NCBI GenBank assembly: GCA_027307115.1
Contig: DAHUXN010000031.1
Span: forward strand, 1-57,631
Length of the DNA stretch: 57,631 nucleotides
Reading direction: 5' to 3'
From: Acidobacteriota bacterium
Lineage (GTDB): Bacteria > Acidobacteriota > Terriglobia > Acidiferrales > UBA7541
In this document: piece after piece, positions 1 through 8,539 of the stretch
Numbering within the stretch: the first letter of the stretch is position 1
How the letters are laid out: every line of letters starts with the position of its first letter
Made by a program: the position numbers and the translations under genes
The notes under the pieces: generated by a model
Told to the model about the DNA's origin: nothing
The model's input: only the letters and a program-made list of their open reading frames with translations
Databases searched by the model: none

Positions 1-1
1 C

Positions 2-283
2 CACCGCTCGCCGATTCTTCACCTGATCCAGCAGATCCGCGACGAGACTCACCGATTCGCGGTCACGTTCCACCGCCTGCGAAGGACAAAAGGGCGCCTG
101 CGGACTTCGTTGACCGAGGTACCGGGAGTTGGGCCGCAGACGGCGCGGAAGCTGCTGAAGCGATTCGGGAGTGTGGCGCGATTGAGGCAGTTGGGCATGG
201 AAGAGCTGGCTGCGGAAATGCCCAGGGCAAAAGCCGAAAAGCTGCACGAATTCCTGCATTCGCAGAAAATATGGCGCAAATAA
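2..283 (+). CDS. uvrC: UvrABC excinuclease subunit C, 3' end only
   Basis: This is the C-terminal 93 codons of UvrC, the nuclease subunit that makes both incisions in nucleotide excision repair. The gene begins before the window. Visible are the end of the RNase H-like 5' nuclease domain (SPILHLIQQIRDETHRFAV, a typical UvrC stretch) and then a tandem helix-hairpin-helix DNA-binding domain (VPGVGPQTARKLLKRFGSV). The frame ends with TAA at 281-283. The C-terminal length after the HhH motif is normal for the family, so only the 5' part is missing, because of the window edge. Confidence 0.9.
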   Translation, partial: HRSPILHLIQQIRDETHRFAVTFHRLRRTKGRLRTSLTEVPGVGPQTARKLLKRFGSVARLRQLGMEELAAEMPRAKAEKLHEFLHSQKIWRK

Positions 284-454
284 GCCGAATAAGACAAAGG
301 GCGAGACTTACGCCACCTAAACAGCTTGCGGGGCGCGGCATTTGCAGCTCCATGCGGCGGCGTATGGATACAGTGAAATACCGCATCGAATAGGGGCAAA
401 CCTGCTTGCTACTGGTACTTGCGTGTGCTACGGTCGGATTCGGAGGTTGCTAAA

Positions 455-754
455 ATGGCCGAGAACGTTGGATCCAAGGTTAGCTTTTTTTTGGTCGGGC
501 TGGGCATCGGAGCACTGGTGGGAATTTTATTCGCGCCGAAATCCGGCGAAGAGACACGCGACTACTTGACCAAGAAGGCGGATGAAGGCCGCGAGTACGC
601 GCAGAAGAAAGCGCGTGAGTTGCGGGAACGCGCCGAGGACTTGATTGAGCGGAGCAAAGAAATCATGAACCGCGAGAAGGGCTCGATCACGGCAGCCGTC
701 GAAGCGGGCAAGGAAACCTACCAGAGAGAGAAAAGCAAAGCGCAAGCACAATAA
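455..754 (+). CDS. YtxH-domain small stress/membrane protein
   Basis: This is a 99-residue protein with one N-terminal membrane segment (FFLVGLGIGALVGILFAP) followed by a charged, Lys/Glu/Arg-rich helical tail. That is the layout of the YtxH family, linked to general stress in other bacteria; the exact role is unknown. The ATG at 455 is chosen because GGAGG lies 8 bases upstream (442-446); an earlier in-frame start at 419 lacks such a site. The G-x-x-x-G glycine pattern and APKSGEETR just after the membrane helix are family hallmarks. The next gene begins 24 bases downstream and is probably cotranscribed. Confidence 0.85.
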   Translation: MAENVGSKVSFFLVGLGIGALVGILFAPKSGEETRDYLTKKADEGREYAQKKARELRERAEDLIERSKEIMNREKGSITAAVEAGKETYQREKSKAQAQ

Positions 755-778
755 CTGACGCGGGAGTCGAGAAAGCTC

Positions 779-1288
779 ATGCTGATGACTGGGTGGATGG
801 TCGCGTTCTTTGTGATCGCGACGATTGCGATTGTGCTGCAGATGCTGATCCTGGCGGGAATGTACTTTCAGTTCAAGCGCACAAGTTTGGAAATGAGCCG
901 CGCGATTGGTGAAGTGCAACGCAAACTGGATCCGATTCTTTTCCGGATTAATCGCGTGCTGGAGAATTCGGAAGATAAGATCTCCAGCATCGTGACGGAT
1001 GCAGCCGAAATGACGCGCTTGGCACGAGGTCAGGCGCAGAAGATAGACCGCGTCGTCAGCGATGCGCTAGACCGGACACGCAGCCAGATCATTCGCGCCG
1101 ATTCGATTCTCACCGGCACGCTGGAAGCGGTCGAGGACGCTGGCGTGCGCGTGCGGCGATCCGTTTTGGGCCCGTTACAACAGGCGTCGGCGGTGCTCAA
1201 GGGGATACGCACAGGCATTGATTTCATCCGCGGGCAACGCGGCTCGCGGGGAAGTTCAATCGATCAGGACGACGAACTGTTTATTTGA
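779..1288 (+). CDS. Membrane-anchored coiled-coil protein (DUF948-like)
   Basis: This 169-residue protein has one N-terminal membrane helix (about residues 7-30) and a long amphipathic helical region (residues 35-150). The disposition resembles DUF948-type proteins, which often sit beside YtxH genes as here. No catalytic motif is visible. The start at 779 is preceded by GGGAG about 13 bases upstream; a second ATG two codons on is an alternative. It is likely a cell-envelope structural or stress protein acting with the upstream YtxH protein, but this is inference from neighbourhood only. Confidence 0.75.
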   Translation: MLMTGWMVAFFVIATIAIVLQMLILAGMYFQFKRTSLEMSRAIGEVQRKLDPILFRINRVLENSEDKISSIVTDAAEMTRLARGQAQKIDRVVSDALDRTRSQIIRADSILTGTLEAVEDAGVRVRRSVLGPLQQASAVLKGIRTGIDFIRGQRGSRGSSIDQDDELFI

Positions 1289-1371
1289 GAACTCGCAACG
1301 CGGTTGACACGGGCCGTGCTCCGCTTCGTCTTACCAAAAACCTACAATCTGCTTCAAGAGCTGACCTCTAA

Positions 1372-2502
1372 TTAGCGGAGCCAGCCGCCACCGAGGACCC
1401 TGTCAGAGGAATAGAAGACGGCGGCTTGGCCGGGAGTGATGGCGCGCTGAGGTTCATGGAAGCGGATTCGCGCCGTAGTGGCGTCGAGAGGCTCAATGAG
1501 CGCGCTGGCGGGCGCATGGCGATGGCGTACCTTCACATTTGCCTCAACGGGACTGTCGGGGCACGCGACGGAGATCCAATTCACTTCGCGGACTTCGCAG
1601 ATGGAAGTGAAGAGTTCATCGTCGTCGCCGACGATGAGGCGATTGTTAGCGCGGTCGAGCGCAACGACGTAAACAGGGCGTCCGACGGAAAATCCCAGGC
1701 CCTTCCGCTGACCGACTGTGTAGCGATGCAAACCGTCGTGGCGGCCGATGACCGTGCCGTCGGTGGTGACGATTTCACCGGCTTCCGCCGCCAATTCCCT
1801 GCCCTGCTCGCGCAAATAACTCCCGATGAAGCGGACGTAGTTCCCCGTTGGCACAAAACAAATTTCCTGGCTTTCCGGTTTTTCGGCGACGGGGAGCTGC
1901 GTACGGCGCGCGATATCGCGAACTTCGGACTTTGTCAGCTCGCCTAGAGGAAAACGGGAGCGCGAAAGCTGCTCCTGCGTCAGGCCGAAGAGAAAATAGG
2001 ATTGATCCTTGGATTCGTCGGCGGCGCGGAGAAGCCCGTAACGGCCTGAGTCGGGATTCCAGCGGACGCGCGCGTAATGGCCTGTGGCGAGACGATCGGC
2101 ACCGATTTGCCGCGCGGTGACGAGCAGTTGCTCGAACTTCACGTGATTATTGCAGAGCGTGCACGGAATGGGCGTGCGTCCGGCAAGATAGTCGTCAACG
2201 AACGGGCGGATGACGCGGTCTTCGAAAGCCTGCTCGAAATTCACAACGTAAAAAGGGAAACCGAGATGCCGCGCGACACGGCGCGCGTCATAAACGTCGT
2301 CGAGCGAACAGCAGCGATGCGGCGCGGGGCCTTCGGTCGAGGCAAGCTCCGGCAGGCGGCGCTGGTTCCAGAGCTGCATCGTGAGGCCGACGATAGGCTC
2401 GGCCGCTTCGTGGAGCAGCGCGGCGACGGCAGAGCTGTCAACGCCGCCGCTCATGGCGACGGCGGTGAGAGCGGATTGTGAGGATGACGACAATGCAATC
2501 AC
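1372..2502 (-). CDS. mnmA: tRNA-specific 2-thiouridylase
   Basis: MnmA activates U34 of tRNA-Lys/Glu/Gln with ATP and inserts sulfur to give 2-thiouridine. The PP-loop ([15 protein letters not shown], residues 16-30), the first catalytic Cys in [11 protein letters not shown], the second in [11 protein letters not shown] and the C-terminal beta-barrel domain are all present. The length (376 residues) is normal. The start is uncertain: GTG at 2502 lacks a spaced Shine-Dalgarno, whereas TTG at 2493 has GGAG 8 bases upstream. The cysteine desulfurase gene lies upstream on the same strand and plausibly supplies the persulfide sulfur for this enzyme. Confidence 0.95.
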   Translation of the reverse strand: MIALSSSSQSALTAVAMSGGVDSSAVAALLHEAAEPIVGLTMQLWNQRRLPELASTEGPAPHRCCSLDDVYDARRVARHLGFPFYVVNFEQAFEDRVIRPFVDDYLAGRTPIPCTLCNNHVKFEQLLVTARQIGADRLATGHYARVRWNPDSGRYGLLRAADESKDQSYFLFGLTQEQLSRSRFPLGELTKSEVRDIARRTQLPVAEKPESQEICFVPTGNYVRFIGSYLREQGRELAAEAGEIVTTDGTVIGRHDGLHRYTVGQRKGLGFSVGRPVYVVALDRANNRLIVGDDDELFTSICEVREVNWISVACPDSPVEANVKVRHRHAPASALIEPLDATTARIRFHEPQRAITPGQAAVFYSSDRVLGGGWLR

Positions 2503-2529
2503 TCCGGATTGAAAATAGGAAAGAAAGCC

Positions 2530-2577
2530 TCAGGTCAGTTTCCGCAAAAGAGCGCGGGAACGGGACCTGAGCTACAA
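2530..2577. repeat. REP-like hairpin repeat, copy 1
   Basis: This 48-base intergenic element has terminal arms TCAGGTC and GACCTGA that pair around a GC-rich centre, followed by GCTACAA. A second copy lies at 5113-5158. It sits between mnmA and the cysteine desulfurase gene. Confidence 0.6.
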
Positions 2578-2621
2578 GAACATACTTAGAATACCAGAGG
2601 AATGCGAAATCCGGCGTTGCT

Positions 2622-3800
2622 TCAGTCGGCGGGGATGGTGGCTTTGCCGTAATTTGGGGAGAGGCTGCGGAGACGCGCGACGACGCCGGGAATGACTTCG
2701 ACGGCATAGGCTACATCTTCGGGCGTGGTTAAGCGGCCAAGGCTGAAGCGCAAAGTGGATTTGGCTTCGTCGTGCGGCAGACCGATGGCGCGAAGAACGT
2801 GCGAGGGCAAAACCGCGCCGGAGGAACAGGCTGCACCGCCGGAGCACTGGACACCTTGCAGATCAAAAGCGATGACAAGCGATTCGCCCGCGGCATGTGG
2901 GAAAGTGATGTTGGTCGTGTTGGGCACGCGGCGCGTGCGATTGCCGTTCACGCGCGATTCCGGGACGCGCGAGAGAATGCCCTCTTCGAAACTATTGCGA
3001 AGAGTCGTCAGGCGATCCGAATCGGATGCGAGATGCGCGCGAGCGATTTCCGCGGCCTTTCCCAGGCCAACGATTCCCGGAACATTCTCCGTGCCGGGGC
3101 GGCGGTCGCGCTCGTGCGTGCCGCCGAAAAGTATCGGTTCGAGAGGCGTGTTTTCGCGCACGTAGAGCGCGCCGATGCCTTTGGGGCCGCAAAGTTTGTG
3201 CGCGGAGAGCGCGAGAAAATCCACTTTGAGTTCGTTGACGTCGAGGGGAATTTTGCCCGTGGACTGAACCGCGTCTGTGTGAAAATAAACATCGGATTCG
3301 AAAGCGATGCGGCCGATTTCCGCGATGGGTTGGATCGTGCCGAGCTCGTTGTTCGCGTGCATCACGGTGATGAGAACGGTTTCGGGGCGAATCGCGCGGC
3401 GAACGTCTTCGGGAGCGACAATGCCGTCACTGGAAACAGGGAGCCAGGTGACTTCGATGCCCTGCTTCTCGAGAGCTTCGACGGCATTGAGGACGGCGTG
3501 GTGCTCGATGGCGGAACAGATGACGTGCTTTTTTTCGCGGCGCATTGCTGCGACGAAACCGAGGACGGCGAGATTGTCCGCTTCCGTGCCGCCGCTGGTG
3601 AAGACGATTTCGGATGGCTTCGCGCCAATGAGCGCGGCGACAGATTGACGCGCGGTTTCGACGGCTCCGCGGGCGTTCTGGCCAGCGGAATGAATCGAGC
3701 TGGCGTTGCCGTAGCCTTCCGTGAAGAAAGGAAGCATCGCGTCGAGGACTTCGCGGTCGACGGGAGTGGTGGCGTTGTAATCTAAGTAGACGCGTCGCAT
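2622..3800 (-). CDS. Cysteine desulfurase (NifS/IscS family)
   Basis: This PLP enzyme takes sulfur from L-cysteine to give alanine and an enzyme-bound persulfide. The start at 3800 (MRRVYLDYNATTPVD) matches the canonical N-terminus of the family; the longer open frame upstream is dismissed. It shows the PLP-binding region GGTEADNLAV, the PLP lysine in SAHKLCGPKG and the mobile active-site loop with the catalytic Cys in GGAACSSG. At 392 residues it has normal length. No iscU or regulator lies next to it, and mnmA follows on the same strand. The pair is therefore more likely dedicated to tRNA thiolation than to general Fe-S assembly, although both roles are possible. Confidence 0.93.
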   Translation of the reverse strand: MRRVYLDYNATTPVDREVLDAMLPFFTEGYGNASSIHSAGQNARGAVETARQSVAALIGAKPSEIVFTSGGTEADNLAVLGFVAAMRREKKHVICSAIEHHAVLNAVEALEKQGIEVTWLPVSSDGIVAPEDVRRAIRPETVLITVMHANNELGTIQPIAEIGRIAFESDVYFHTDAVQSTGKIPLDVNELKVDFLALSAHKLCGPKGIGALYVRENTPLEPILFGGTHERDRRPGTENVPGIVGLGKAAEIARAHLASDSDRLTTLRNSFEEGILSRVPESRVNGNRTRRVPNTTNITFPHAAGESLVIAFDLQGVQCSGGAACSSGAVLPSHVLRAIGLPHDEAKSTLRFSLGRLTTPEDVAYAVEVIPGVVARLRSLSPNYGKATIPAD

Positions 3801-3840
3801 GGATGAAGGCGGCAAAGTGAAACTTAGAATAGCGCGCCGC

Positions 3841-4095
3841 CTACGATTGGTCAACGAAAGTAGAATTGTGCGGGAGTTTTGCGCGCCCCGAAAGCCGCCA
3901 TCGGCGGACGGCGACGACAGACCACACGGCTTCGACGAGCCCGAACGGCCATGCTCCTTGCAAAAACCCATACGCGGATGCGAGGCCGCACGCGGCCGCG
4001 AACGCCAGGATGAACCAGCGGCTGCGATGTTCCAATGCGTAAGTGATCAGCATCGCTGTGACTGCAAGTAATCCAAACGCGGTGAGCCAACTCAT
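3841..4095 (-). CDS. Small hydrophobic membrane protein
   Basis: This 84-residue protein has three predicted membrane segments (LTAFGLLAVTAMLITYAL, WFILAFAAACGLASAYGFL, WPFGLVEAVWSVVAVRRW). The start at 4095 is supported by AGAGGAAG a few bases upstream; an in-frame start at 4149 has no such support. The C-terminal FGLVEAVWSVVAVRRW resembles a short motif seen in small unassigned integral membrane proteins. Function is unknown. It is divergent from the gene at 4207. Confidence 0.7.
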   Translation of the reverse strand: MSWLTAFGLLAVTAMLITYALEHRSRWFILAFAAACGLASAYGFLQGAWPFGLVEAVWSVVAVRRWRLSGRAKLPHNSTFVDQS

Positions 4096-4206
4096 AAGCT
4101 TCCTCTGATAGTATTTATCGACTTCGCCATGAAACGTCGAGGCTATCACGTGAAGGTCGAATCACAATTTTTGCGGGTAGATTTCACCGGGGAGTAAGAG
4201 CCAGCG

Positions 4207-5073
4207 ATGATGTATCGCAAGACAATTTGCAAAGTGACTGCGGTGATCGCGCTGCTACTGGCTGCCGTTTCGACAGTGAAGGCTGGGCCGCCGTTTCAGA
4301 CGGACGATCCGGAGCCGGTGGATTTTCGCCACTACGAATTTTATACGTTTGGAGCCATGGATGGAACGGGCGTCGAGATCGACACGCTCGGCCCGGCGCT
4401 GGAGTTCAACTGGGGCATTTTGCCGAACACGCAGTTCCATGTCGTGTTCCCTGCTGCGGCGATTTTTCCGTACAACAATGCGCGATATTCCGGCGCCGGA
4501 GTGGGCGGGCGCGCTTGGGGCGTGGGCGACACAGAAATCGGCGTGAAGTTGCGCTACCTGAAGGAAACGAAGTATAGGCCGATGATTGGGACGTTCACGA
4601 TGATTGAAGTGCCCACCGGCGATTCGGCGAACGGTTTGGGAGTCGGGAAAGTCTGGTGGAGGCTGCCGGTGTGGATACAGAAAAGCTGGGGACCGTGGAC
4701 AACCTATGGCGGCGTGGGCGAGACGATAATACCGCAGACCGGCTTCAACAACTTCACATTTGGCGGATGGCTGCTGCAACGCGACATTGGAAAAAAAATG
4801 ACCCTGGGGACAGAAATTTTTTCGCATGGCAACGAAGGCCCGTTGACGACGCAGCCTGGCGCGGCGACGCTCGTCGATTTCGGCGGATATTACTATTTCA
4901 GGAATCCGGGATTTCAATTGCTGTTTTGCTACGGGCATTCGGTGGCGGGCCTTGCGGAGACCTACGCGTACCTCGGCCTATATTGGACATGGGGAAACTC
5001 GAAGGGCGAGAAAAAGGCGGGCGAGAGCGCTTTCAACCGCATGCATTCGCGGGAGATTCCGGGAATCATGTAG
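4207..5073 (+). CDS. Secreted, probable outer-membrane beta-barrel protein
   Basis: This 288-residue protein has a signal peptide (about residues 1-26, cut near VKAGPP) and then alternating amphipathic strands rich in aromatic and glycine residues (FQLLFCYGHSV, YLGLYWTWG). That is the pattern of an outer-membrane barrel or of the MetA-pathway phenol-degradation family of transporter-like proteins. GGGGAG precedes the ATG by about 13 bases. The substrate cannot be inferred. The following gene is on the same strand after a 198-base gap that holds a hairpin repeat. Confidence 0.7.
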   Translation: MMYRKTICKVTAVIALLLAAVSTVKAGPPFQTDDPEPVDFRHYEFYTFGAMDGTGVEIDTLGPALEFNWGILPNTQFHVVFPAAAIFPYNNARYSGAGVGGRAWGVGDTEIGVKLRYLKETKYRPMIGTFTMIEVPTGDSANGLGVGKVWWRLPVWIQKSWGPWTTYGGVGETIIPQTGFNNFTFGGWLLQRDIGKKMTLGTEIFSHGNEGPLTTQPGAATLVDFGGYYYFRNPGFQLLFCYGHSVAGLAETYAYLGLYWTWGNSKGEKKAGESAFNRMHSREIPGIM

Positions 5074-5112
5074 AGTTGCCTGAATCGGAGCCGCGCCTAG
5101 ACACGAAAAACA

Positions 5113-5158
5113 TCAGGTCAGCCCGCGTGAAAAGCCGCGGTCGGGACCTGAGCTACAA
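5113..5158. repeat. REP-like hairpin repeat, copy 2
   Basis: This 46-base copy of the element at 2530-2577 is in the same orientation. TCAGGTCAG and GGGACCTGAGCTACAA are conserved while the GC-rich middle differs, so the pairing ability is kept. It lies in the intergenic gap between the barrel protein gene and the SAM hydrolase gene. Confidence 0.6.
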
Positions 5159-5271
5159 AACTCGAATCGAGTGATTTCACACCAGGAAACCTACACGGCG
5201 TGGAACGTTGCCTTGCGCGAGTGTCTCTGACAGACTTGTAGAACAAGGCAAGCTGAAATCGGGAGACAAAT

Positions 5272-6063
5272 TTGACGCGCTCAATTATTACGCTGACGAC
5301 GGACTTCGGATCGGCCGATCATTTGGCCGGAACGATGAAGGGCGTCATTCTCAACATCAATCCCGACGCGGAGATCGCGGACATTACGCACCACGTCCTG
5401 CCGTACGATTTGCTCGATGGCGCGCTGGCGATTGGGCAGGCGTACAAATTTTTCCCGCCGAAAACGATACACGTGGTGGTGGTGGATCCGGGCGTGGGCA
5501 CGGAGCGGCGGCCGCTGCTGGTGAGCGCTGGCACGCACTATTTTGTCGCGCCGGATAATGGCGTGCTTTCGATGATTTACGAGCGCGAAGAACAGCTGAC
5601 CGTGCGGCATATCACTTCCGATCATTATTTTTTGCAGCCGCTGAGCACCACGTTCCACGGGCGCGATATTTTTTCGCCGGTGGCGGCATGGCTCTCAAAA
5701 ACGTGGCAGACCAACGCGTTCGGCGAAGAAATCACTGATTTTGTGCGCTTCACGTTGCCCAAGCCGAAGCCTTCCGGCAAAGGCGTGAAGGGCGTGGTGC
5801 TGCGCGCCGACAATTTCGGGAATCTGCTGACAAATTTGGCCGCCGAGGACATGCCGCAAGTGATTGCAGGAACGAGTTTCAAGATGCGCATTGGAAATGT
5901 GGAGATTTCCAAGTTCGCGCAGACGTTCTCAGAAGGCGGGCCAAATGAGCCGGTGCTGCTGATGGGTTCGAGCGGATTTTTTGAGGTGGCCGTGAATCGC
6001 GGAAGCGCGGCAAAGGTCGTCGGCGCGAATCGCGGCGCGGAAGTGACCGTCGAATTCGCGTAA
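5272..6063 (+). CDS. S-adenosyl-L-methionine hydrolase (adenosine-forming), DUF62 family
   Basis: These enzymes hydrolyse SAM to adenosine and methionine; fluorinase and chlorinase are relatives. Visible are the N-terminal TLTTDFGSADHLAGTMKG, the VDPGVGTERRPLLV motif with VAPDNGVL, the FHGRDIFSPVAAWL motif and the C-terminal barrel domain. The water-activating D-R-H style residues of the hydrolase subgroup are compatible with HGRD here, with no sign of the halogenase insertion loop. The length is 263 residues. The start is TTG at 5272, chosen because GGGAG lies 7 bases upstream and the protein begins exactly at the conserved N-terminus. Confidence 0.9.
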   Translation: MTRSIITLTTDFGSADHLAGTMKGVILNINPDAEIADITHHVLPYDLLDGALAIGQAYKFFPPKTIHVVVVDPGVGTERRPLLVSAGTHYFVAPDNGVLSMIYEREEQLTVRHITSDHYFLQPLSTTFHGRDIFSPVAAWLSKTWQTNAFGEEITDFVRFTLPKPKPSGKGVKGVVLRADNFGNLLTNLAAEDMPQVIAGTSFKMRIGNVEISKFAQTFSEGGPNEPVLLMGSSGFFEVAVNRGSAAKVVGANRGAEVTVEFA

Positions 6064-6107
6064 ACTGCTATTTCGCAACGCAATTGTCGCATCGCGAGGA
6101 AGTCTTC

Positions 6108-6725
6108 ATGATACGCGCTGTTGTTTCGAGAGCCGTCCTCGTTCTTTTGTGCGCTTTCGTGTGCTTCCCATTTCCGGCGTCCAGCCAGCAGAAATCCGCT
6201 GTGTCTGCACCGGACGCCGATGAGTACGCAATCTACAGCTTGATTGTCAGAACGCAATTCGCCCATAGAGGACTTACAAAAATCGTCGTCCGAGAACATA
6301 GTGGGATAGACCAAGCGTTGACTGATCAAATGCTTGACGAGCGGCGGTTTGGGAGGTATGTGGGGAAGATGCTGCCGGGCATCCACGCCGACACCATCGC
6401 TGATTTCAAAGCCAAGAGCAAAAAGGCTGACCAGTTAGAAGGCGGTTTCAGTCTTAAGGTTCCTCGTATTCTCGTAGCAGACGAGGAGATAAACGCGATC
6501 TTTCGTTCGAGCGCGGATGGCTGGTATATCTTTTACAAGAAATATCCAGGGGCCCAAGGAATTCTTACGTTCTCGCGGGTGGGGTTTGATCGGCAGAGAA
6601 ACGAAGCCCTCGTATACTTTGGGAATCAACGTCAGTGGCTAGACGGCGCTGGCTATCTTGTTCTTCTAGCTAAGAAAGATGACACTTGGGTCATTCTTGA
6701 GCAGACAATGATTTGGATTTCGTAA
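6108..6725 (+). CDS. Secreted protein of unknown function
   Basis: This 205-residue protein has a clear signal peptide (hydrophobic VVSRAVLVLLCAFVCFPF, cut after ASS). The ATG at 6108 has GAGGAAG six bases upstream; an in-frame TTG at 6084 is not needed. The mature part contains alternating hydrophobic strands near the C-terminus (NEALVYFGNQRQW, GYLVLLAKKDDTWVILEQ). These recall small NTF2-like or 'DUF' exported domains that end in a W-x-I-x-E strand. No known motif or catalytic residue is recognised. It is monocistronic between a same-strand gene and a convergent operon. Confidence 0.7.
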   Translation: MIRAVVSRAVLVLLCAFVCFPFPASSQQKSAVSAPDADEYAIYSLIVRTQFAHRGLTKIVVREHSGIDQALTDQMLDERRFGRYVGKMLPGIHADTIADFKAKSKKADQLEGGFSLKVPRILVADEEINAIFRSSADGWYIFYKKYPGAQGILTFSRVGFDRQRNEALVYFGNQRQWLDGAGYLVLLAKKDDTWVILEQTMIWIS

Positions 6726-6761
6726 ACGAAAGGACGGGAGCCTTGCCTGCGGCAAACGTAG

Positions 6762-7622
6762 CTAACGGGCGAGGTCGGTGACGACCAGGTAGGAGCGGAT
6801 GCGCGGGTCCATCCAGTCGCGCAGAGCGTCTCCCAACAAATTGAACGCGAGGACGGCGGTCATCACGGCGAGCGCGGGGAAGATGACCATGTGCGGCGCG
6901 TCGAAAAGATGGCTGCGCGCGTCATTGAGCATCGCGCCCCAGCTCGACATGGGCGCGAGGACGCCGAGGCCGAGGAAGCTCAGCGTCGATTCGGCGAGAA
7001 TCGCGCCGGCGAGCGCGATGGTTCCCTGAACCAGAACGGGCTGAATGATGTTGGGCAACAAATGGCGAACTAGAATGCGCCTGTGCGACGCGCCAAGCGA
7101 ACGCGCTGCGGTGACATAATCCATTTCTTTCGCTTGCAGCACTTGCGCACGAGCGAGACGCGCATAGCCCGCCCATCCCGTGATGGTGAGTGCGATGATC
7201 ACGTTGCCGAGGCCGGGGCCGAGAAATGCAGCGAACGCAATCGCGAGGAGAATTCCCGGGAACGAAAGAAACGCGTTGATGAGGATGATGTTCACGAAGC
7301 GGTCGAACCAGCCTCCGAAATAGCCCGCGAGCGAACCAAGAATCAAGCCGATAATTCCCGCGCCGAAAACGACGGAAACGCTGACGGACATCGAGACGCG
7401 CGCGCCGTAAATCACGCGAGAAAGAACGTCGCGGCCAAGCTCGTCGGTGCCCATCCAGTGCGCGGCACTCGGCGACATCAGGCGCGCGGGGAGATTTTGC
7501 GCGGCGGGATTGTAAGGCGCGAGCCACGGCGCGCCGAGCGCGAGAATAATCAGAATCACGCAAAGAACGAATCCGACGCTGCCGGGCACGCTGTGTCGAA
7601 GGAACTCACGCAGCGCTTTCAT
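6762..7622 (-). CDS. Peptide/nickel-type ABC transporter permease, DppC/OppC family
   Basis: This inner-membrane permease belongs to an oligopeptide- or nickel-type importer. It has the N-terminal OppC_N-like segment, GTDELGRDVLSRVIYGARVSM (typical of DppC), about six membrane segments and the EAA loop (AARSLGASHRRILVRHLLPNI) that contacts the ATPase. At 286 residues it has normal length. Its start overlaps the end of the DppB-type gene by four bases (ATGA), so translation is coupled. No substrate-binding protein or ATPase gene lies nearby, so the substrate is unknown. Confidence 0.92.
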   Translation of the reverse strand: MKALREFLRHSVPGSVGFVLCVILIILALGAPWLAPYNPAAQNLPARLMSPSAAHWMGTDELGRDVLSRVIYGARVSMSVSVSVVFGAGIIGLILGSLAGYFGGWFDRFVNIILINAFLSFPGILLAIAFAAFLGPGLGNVIIALTITGWAGYARLARAQVLQAKEMDYVTAARSLGASHRRILVRHLLPNIIQPVLVQGTIALAGAILAESTLSFLGLGVLAPMSSWGAMLNDARSHLFDAPHMVIFPALAVMTAVLAFNLLGDALRDWMDPRIRSYLVVTDLAR

Positions 7623-8539
7623 TGCAGGCGCACGCGCGGATCAGCAAACGCGTAGACGAGATCCGTCAGCAAATTTACAAGGACGTACGAAACGGCAATG
7701 ACCAGGATGCAACCCTGCAGCAGGGGATAATCGCGCGCTTCGATGGCTTGCACAGCGAGGCGGCCGATGCCCGGCCAGGAAAAAATCGTTTCGGTGACGA
7801 TGGTTCCGGCGAGAAGCGTGCCGAATTGCAAGCCGAGAATGGTGAGAATGGGAATCAGCGCATTGCGAAACGCGTGGCGCAGCAGGACGGCGCGTTCGGT
7901 GAGGCCTTTGGCGCGCGCAGTGCGGACGTAATCGCTTCCCAGTTGTTCGAGCACGGAGGTGCGCACCATGCGCGTGAGAATCGCAGCGAGCGCGGCTCCC
8001 AAGGTGATGGCCGGGAGGATGAGATGCGAGATGCCGCCGCGTCCGCTGACCGGCAGCCAGCCGATGAGCACGGAGAAAATCAAAATGAGCAGTGGGCCGA
8101 GCGCGAAATTCGGAATGGACAGTCCGAGCAAAGTGAAGAAGCCCACAGCGTGGTCGGCGGGCCGTCCACGGCGCTGCGCGGCGAGCAGGCCGGCGGGAAT
8201 TCCAATCGCGCAGCAAACGATGAGCGCGGCGAAGGCGAGTTCGAGCGTTGCGGGATAATGTTCGAGAACCACGCGAAGCACCGGCTGCTGAAAACGAAAC
8301 GATTCGCCGAGATCGCCGCGCACGACTCCGCCAAGATAGTGGCCGTACTGAACTGGAATCGGCTGATCGAGGCCGAGCGTGTGGCGAAGTTGAATTAAAT
8401 CGGAAGCGGTGGCGCCTTCGCCGAGCATTTGCTGCACCGGATCGCCGGGCACGATGTGCGCGAGCAGAAAAACCATGGTGACGATGAGCCAGAGCGCGGG
8501 AAGCGAATAAACGAGGCGAAGTGAAATGTAGCGCGTCAT
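7619..8539 (-). CDS. Peptide/nickel-type ABC transporter permease, DppB/OppB family
   Basis: This is the partner permease of the DppC-type protein. It has the N-terminal helix and VPGDPV motif typical of DppB, a periplasmic loop with GLDQPIPVQYGHYLGGVVRGDLGES, further membrane helices and the EAA loop (DYVRTARAKGLTERAVLLRHAFRNAL). The length is 306 residues. It starts with ATG overlapping the stop of the upstream CBS-domain gene by four bases. The three genes therefore form one coupled unit, although a CNNM protein is not a known component of this kind of transporter. Confidence 0.92.
   Translation of the reverse strand: MTRYISLRLVYSLPALWLIVTMVFLLAHIVPGDPVQQMLGEGATASDLIQLRHTLGLDQPIPVQYGHYLGGVVRGDLGESFRFQQPVLRVVLEHYPATLELAFAALIVCCAIGIPAGLLAAQRRGRPADHAVGFFTLLGLSIPNFALGPLLILIFSVLIGWLPVSGRGGISHLILPAITLGAALAAILTRMVRTSVLEQLGSDYVRTARAKGLTERAVLLRHAFRNALIPILTILGLQFGTLLAGTIVTETIFSWPGIGRLAVQAIEARDYPLLQGCILVIAVSYVLVNLLTDLVYAFADPRVRLQ

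Noticed and set aside
2772-3785. 337-codon plus-strand frame opposite the cysteine desulfurase
   Set aside because: It is antisense to a clear IscS-type protein; composition is Asp/Arg-rich without domains.
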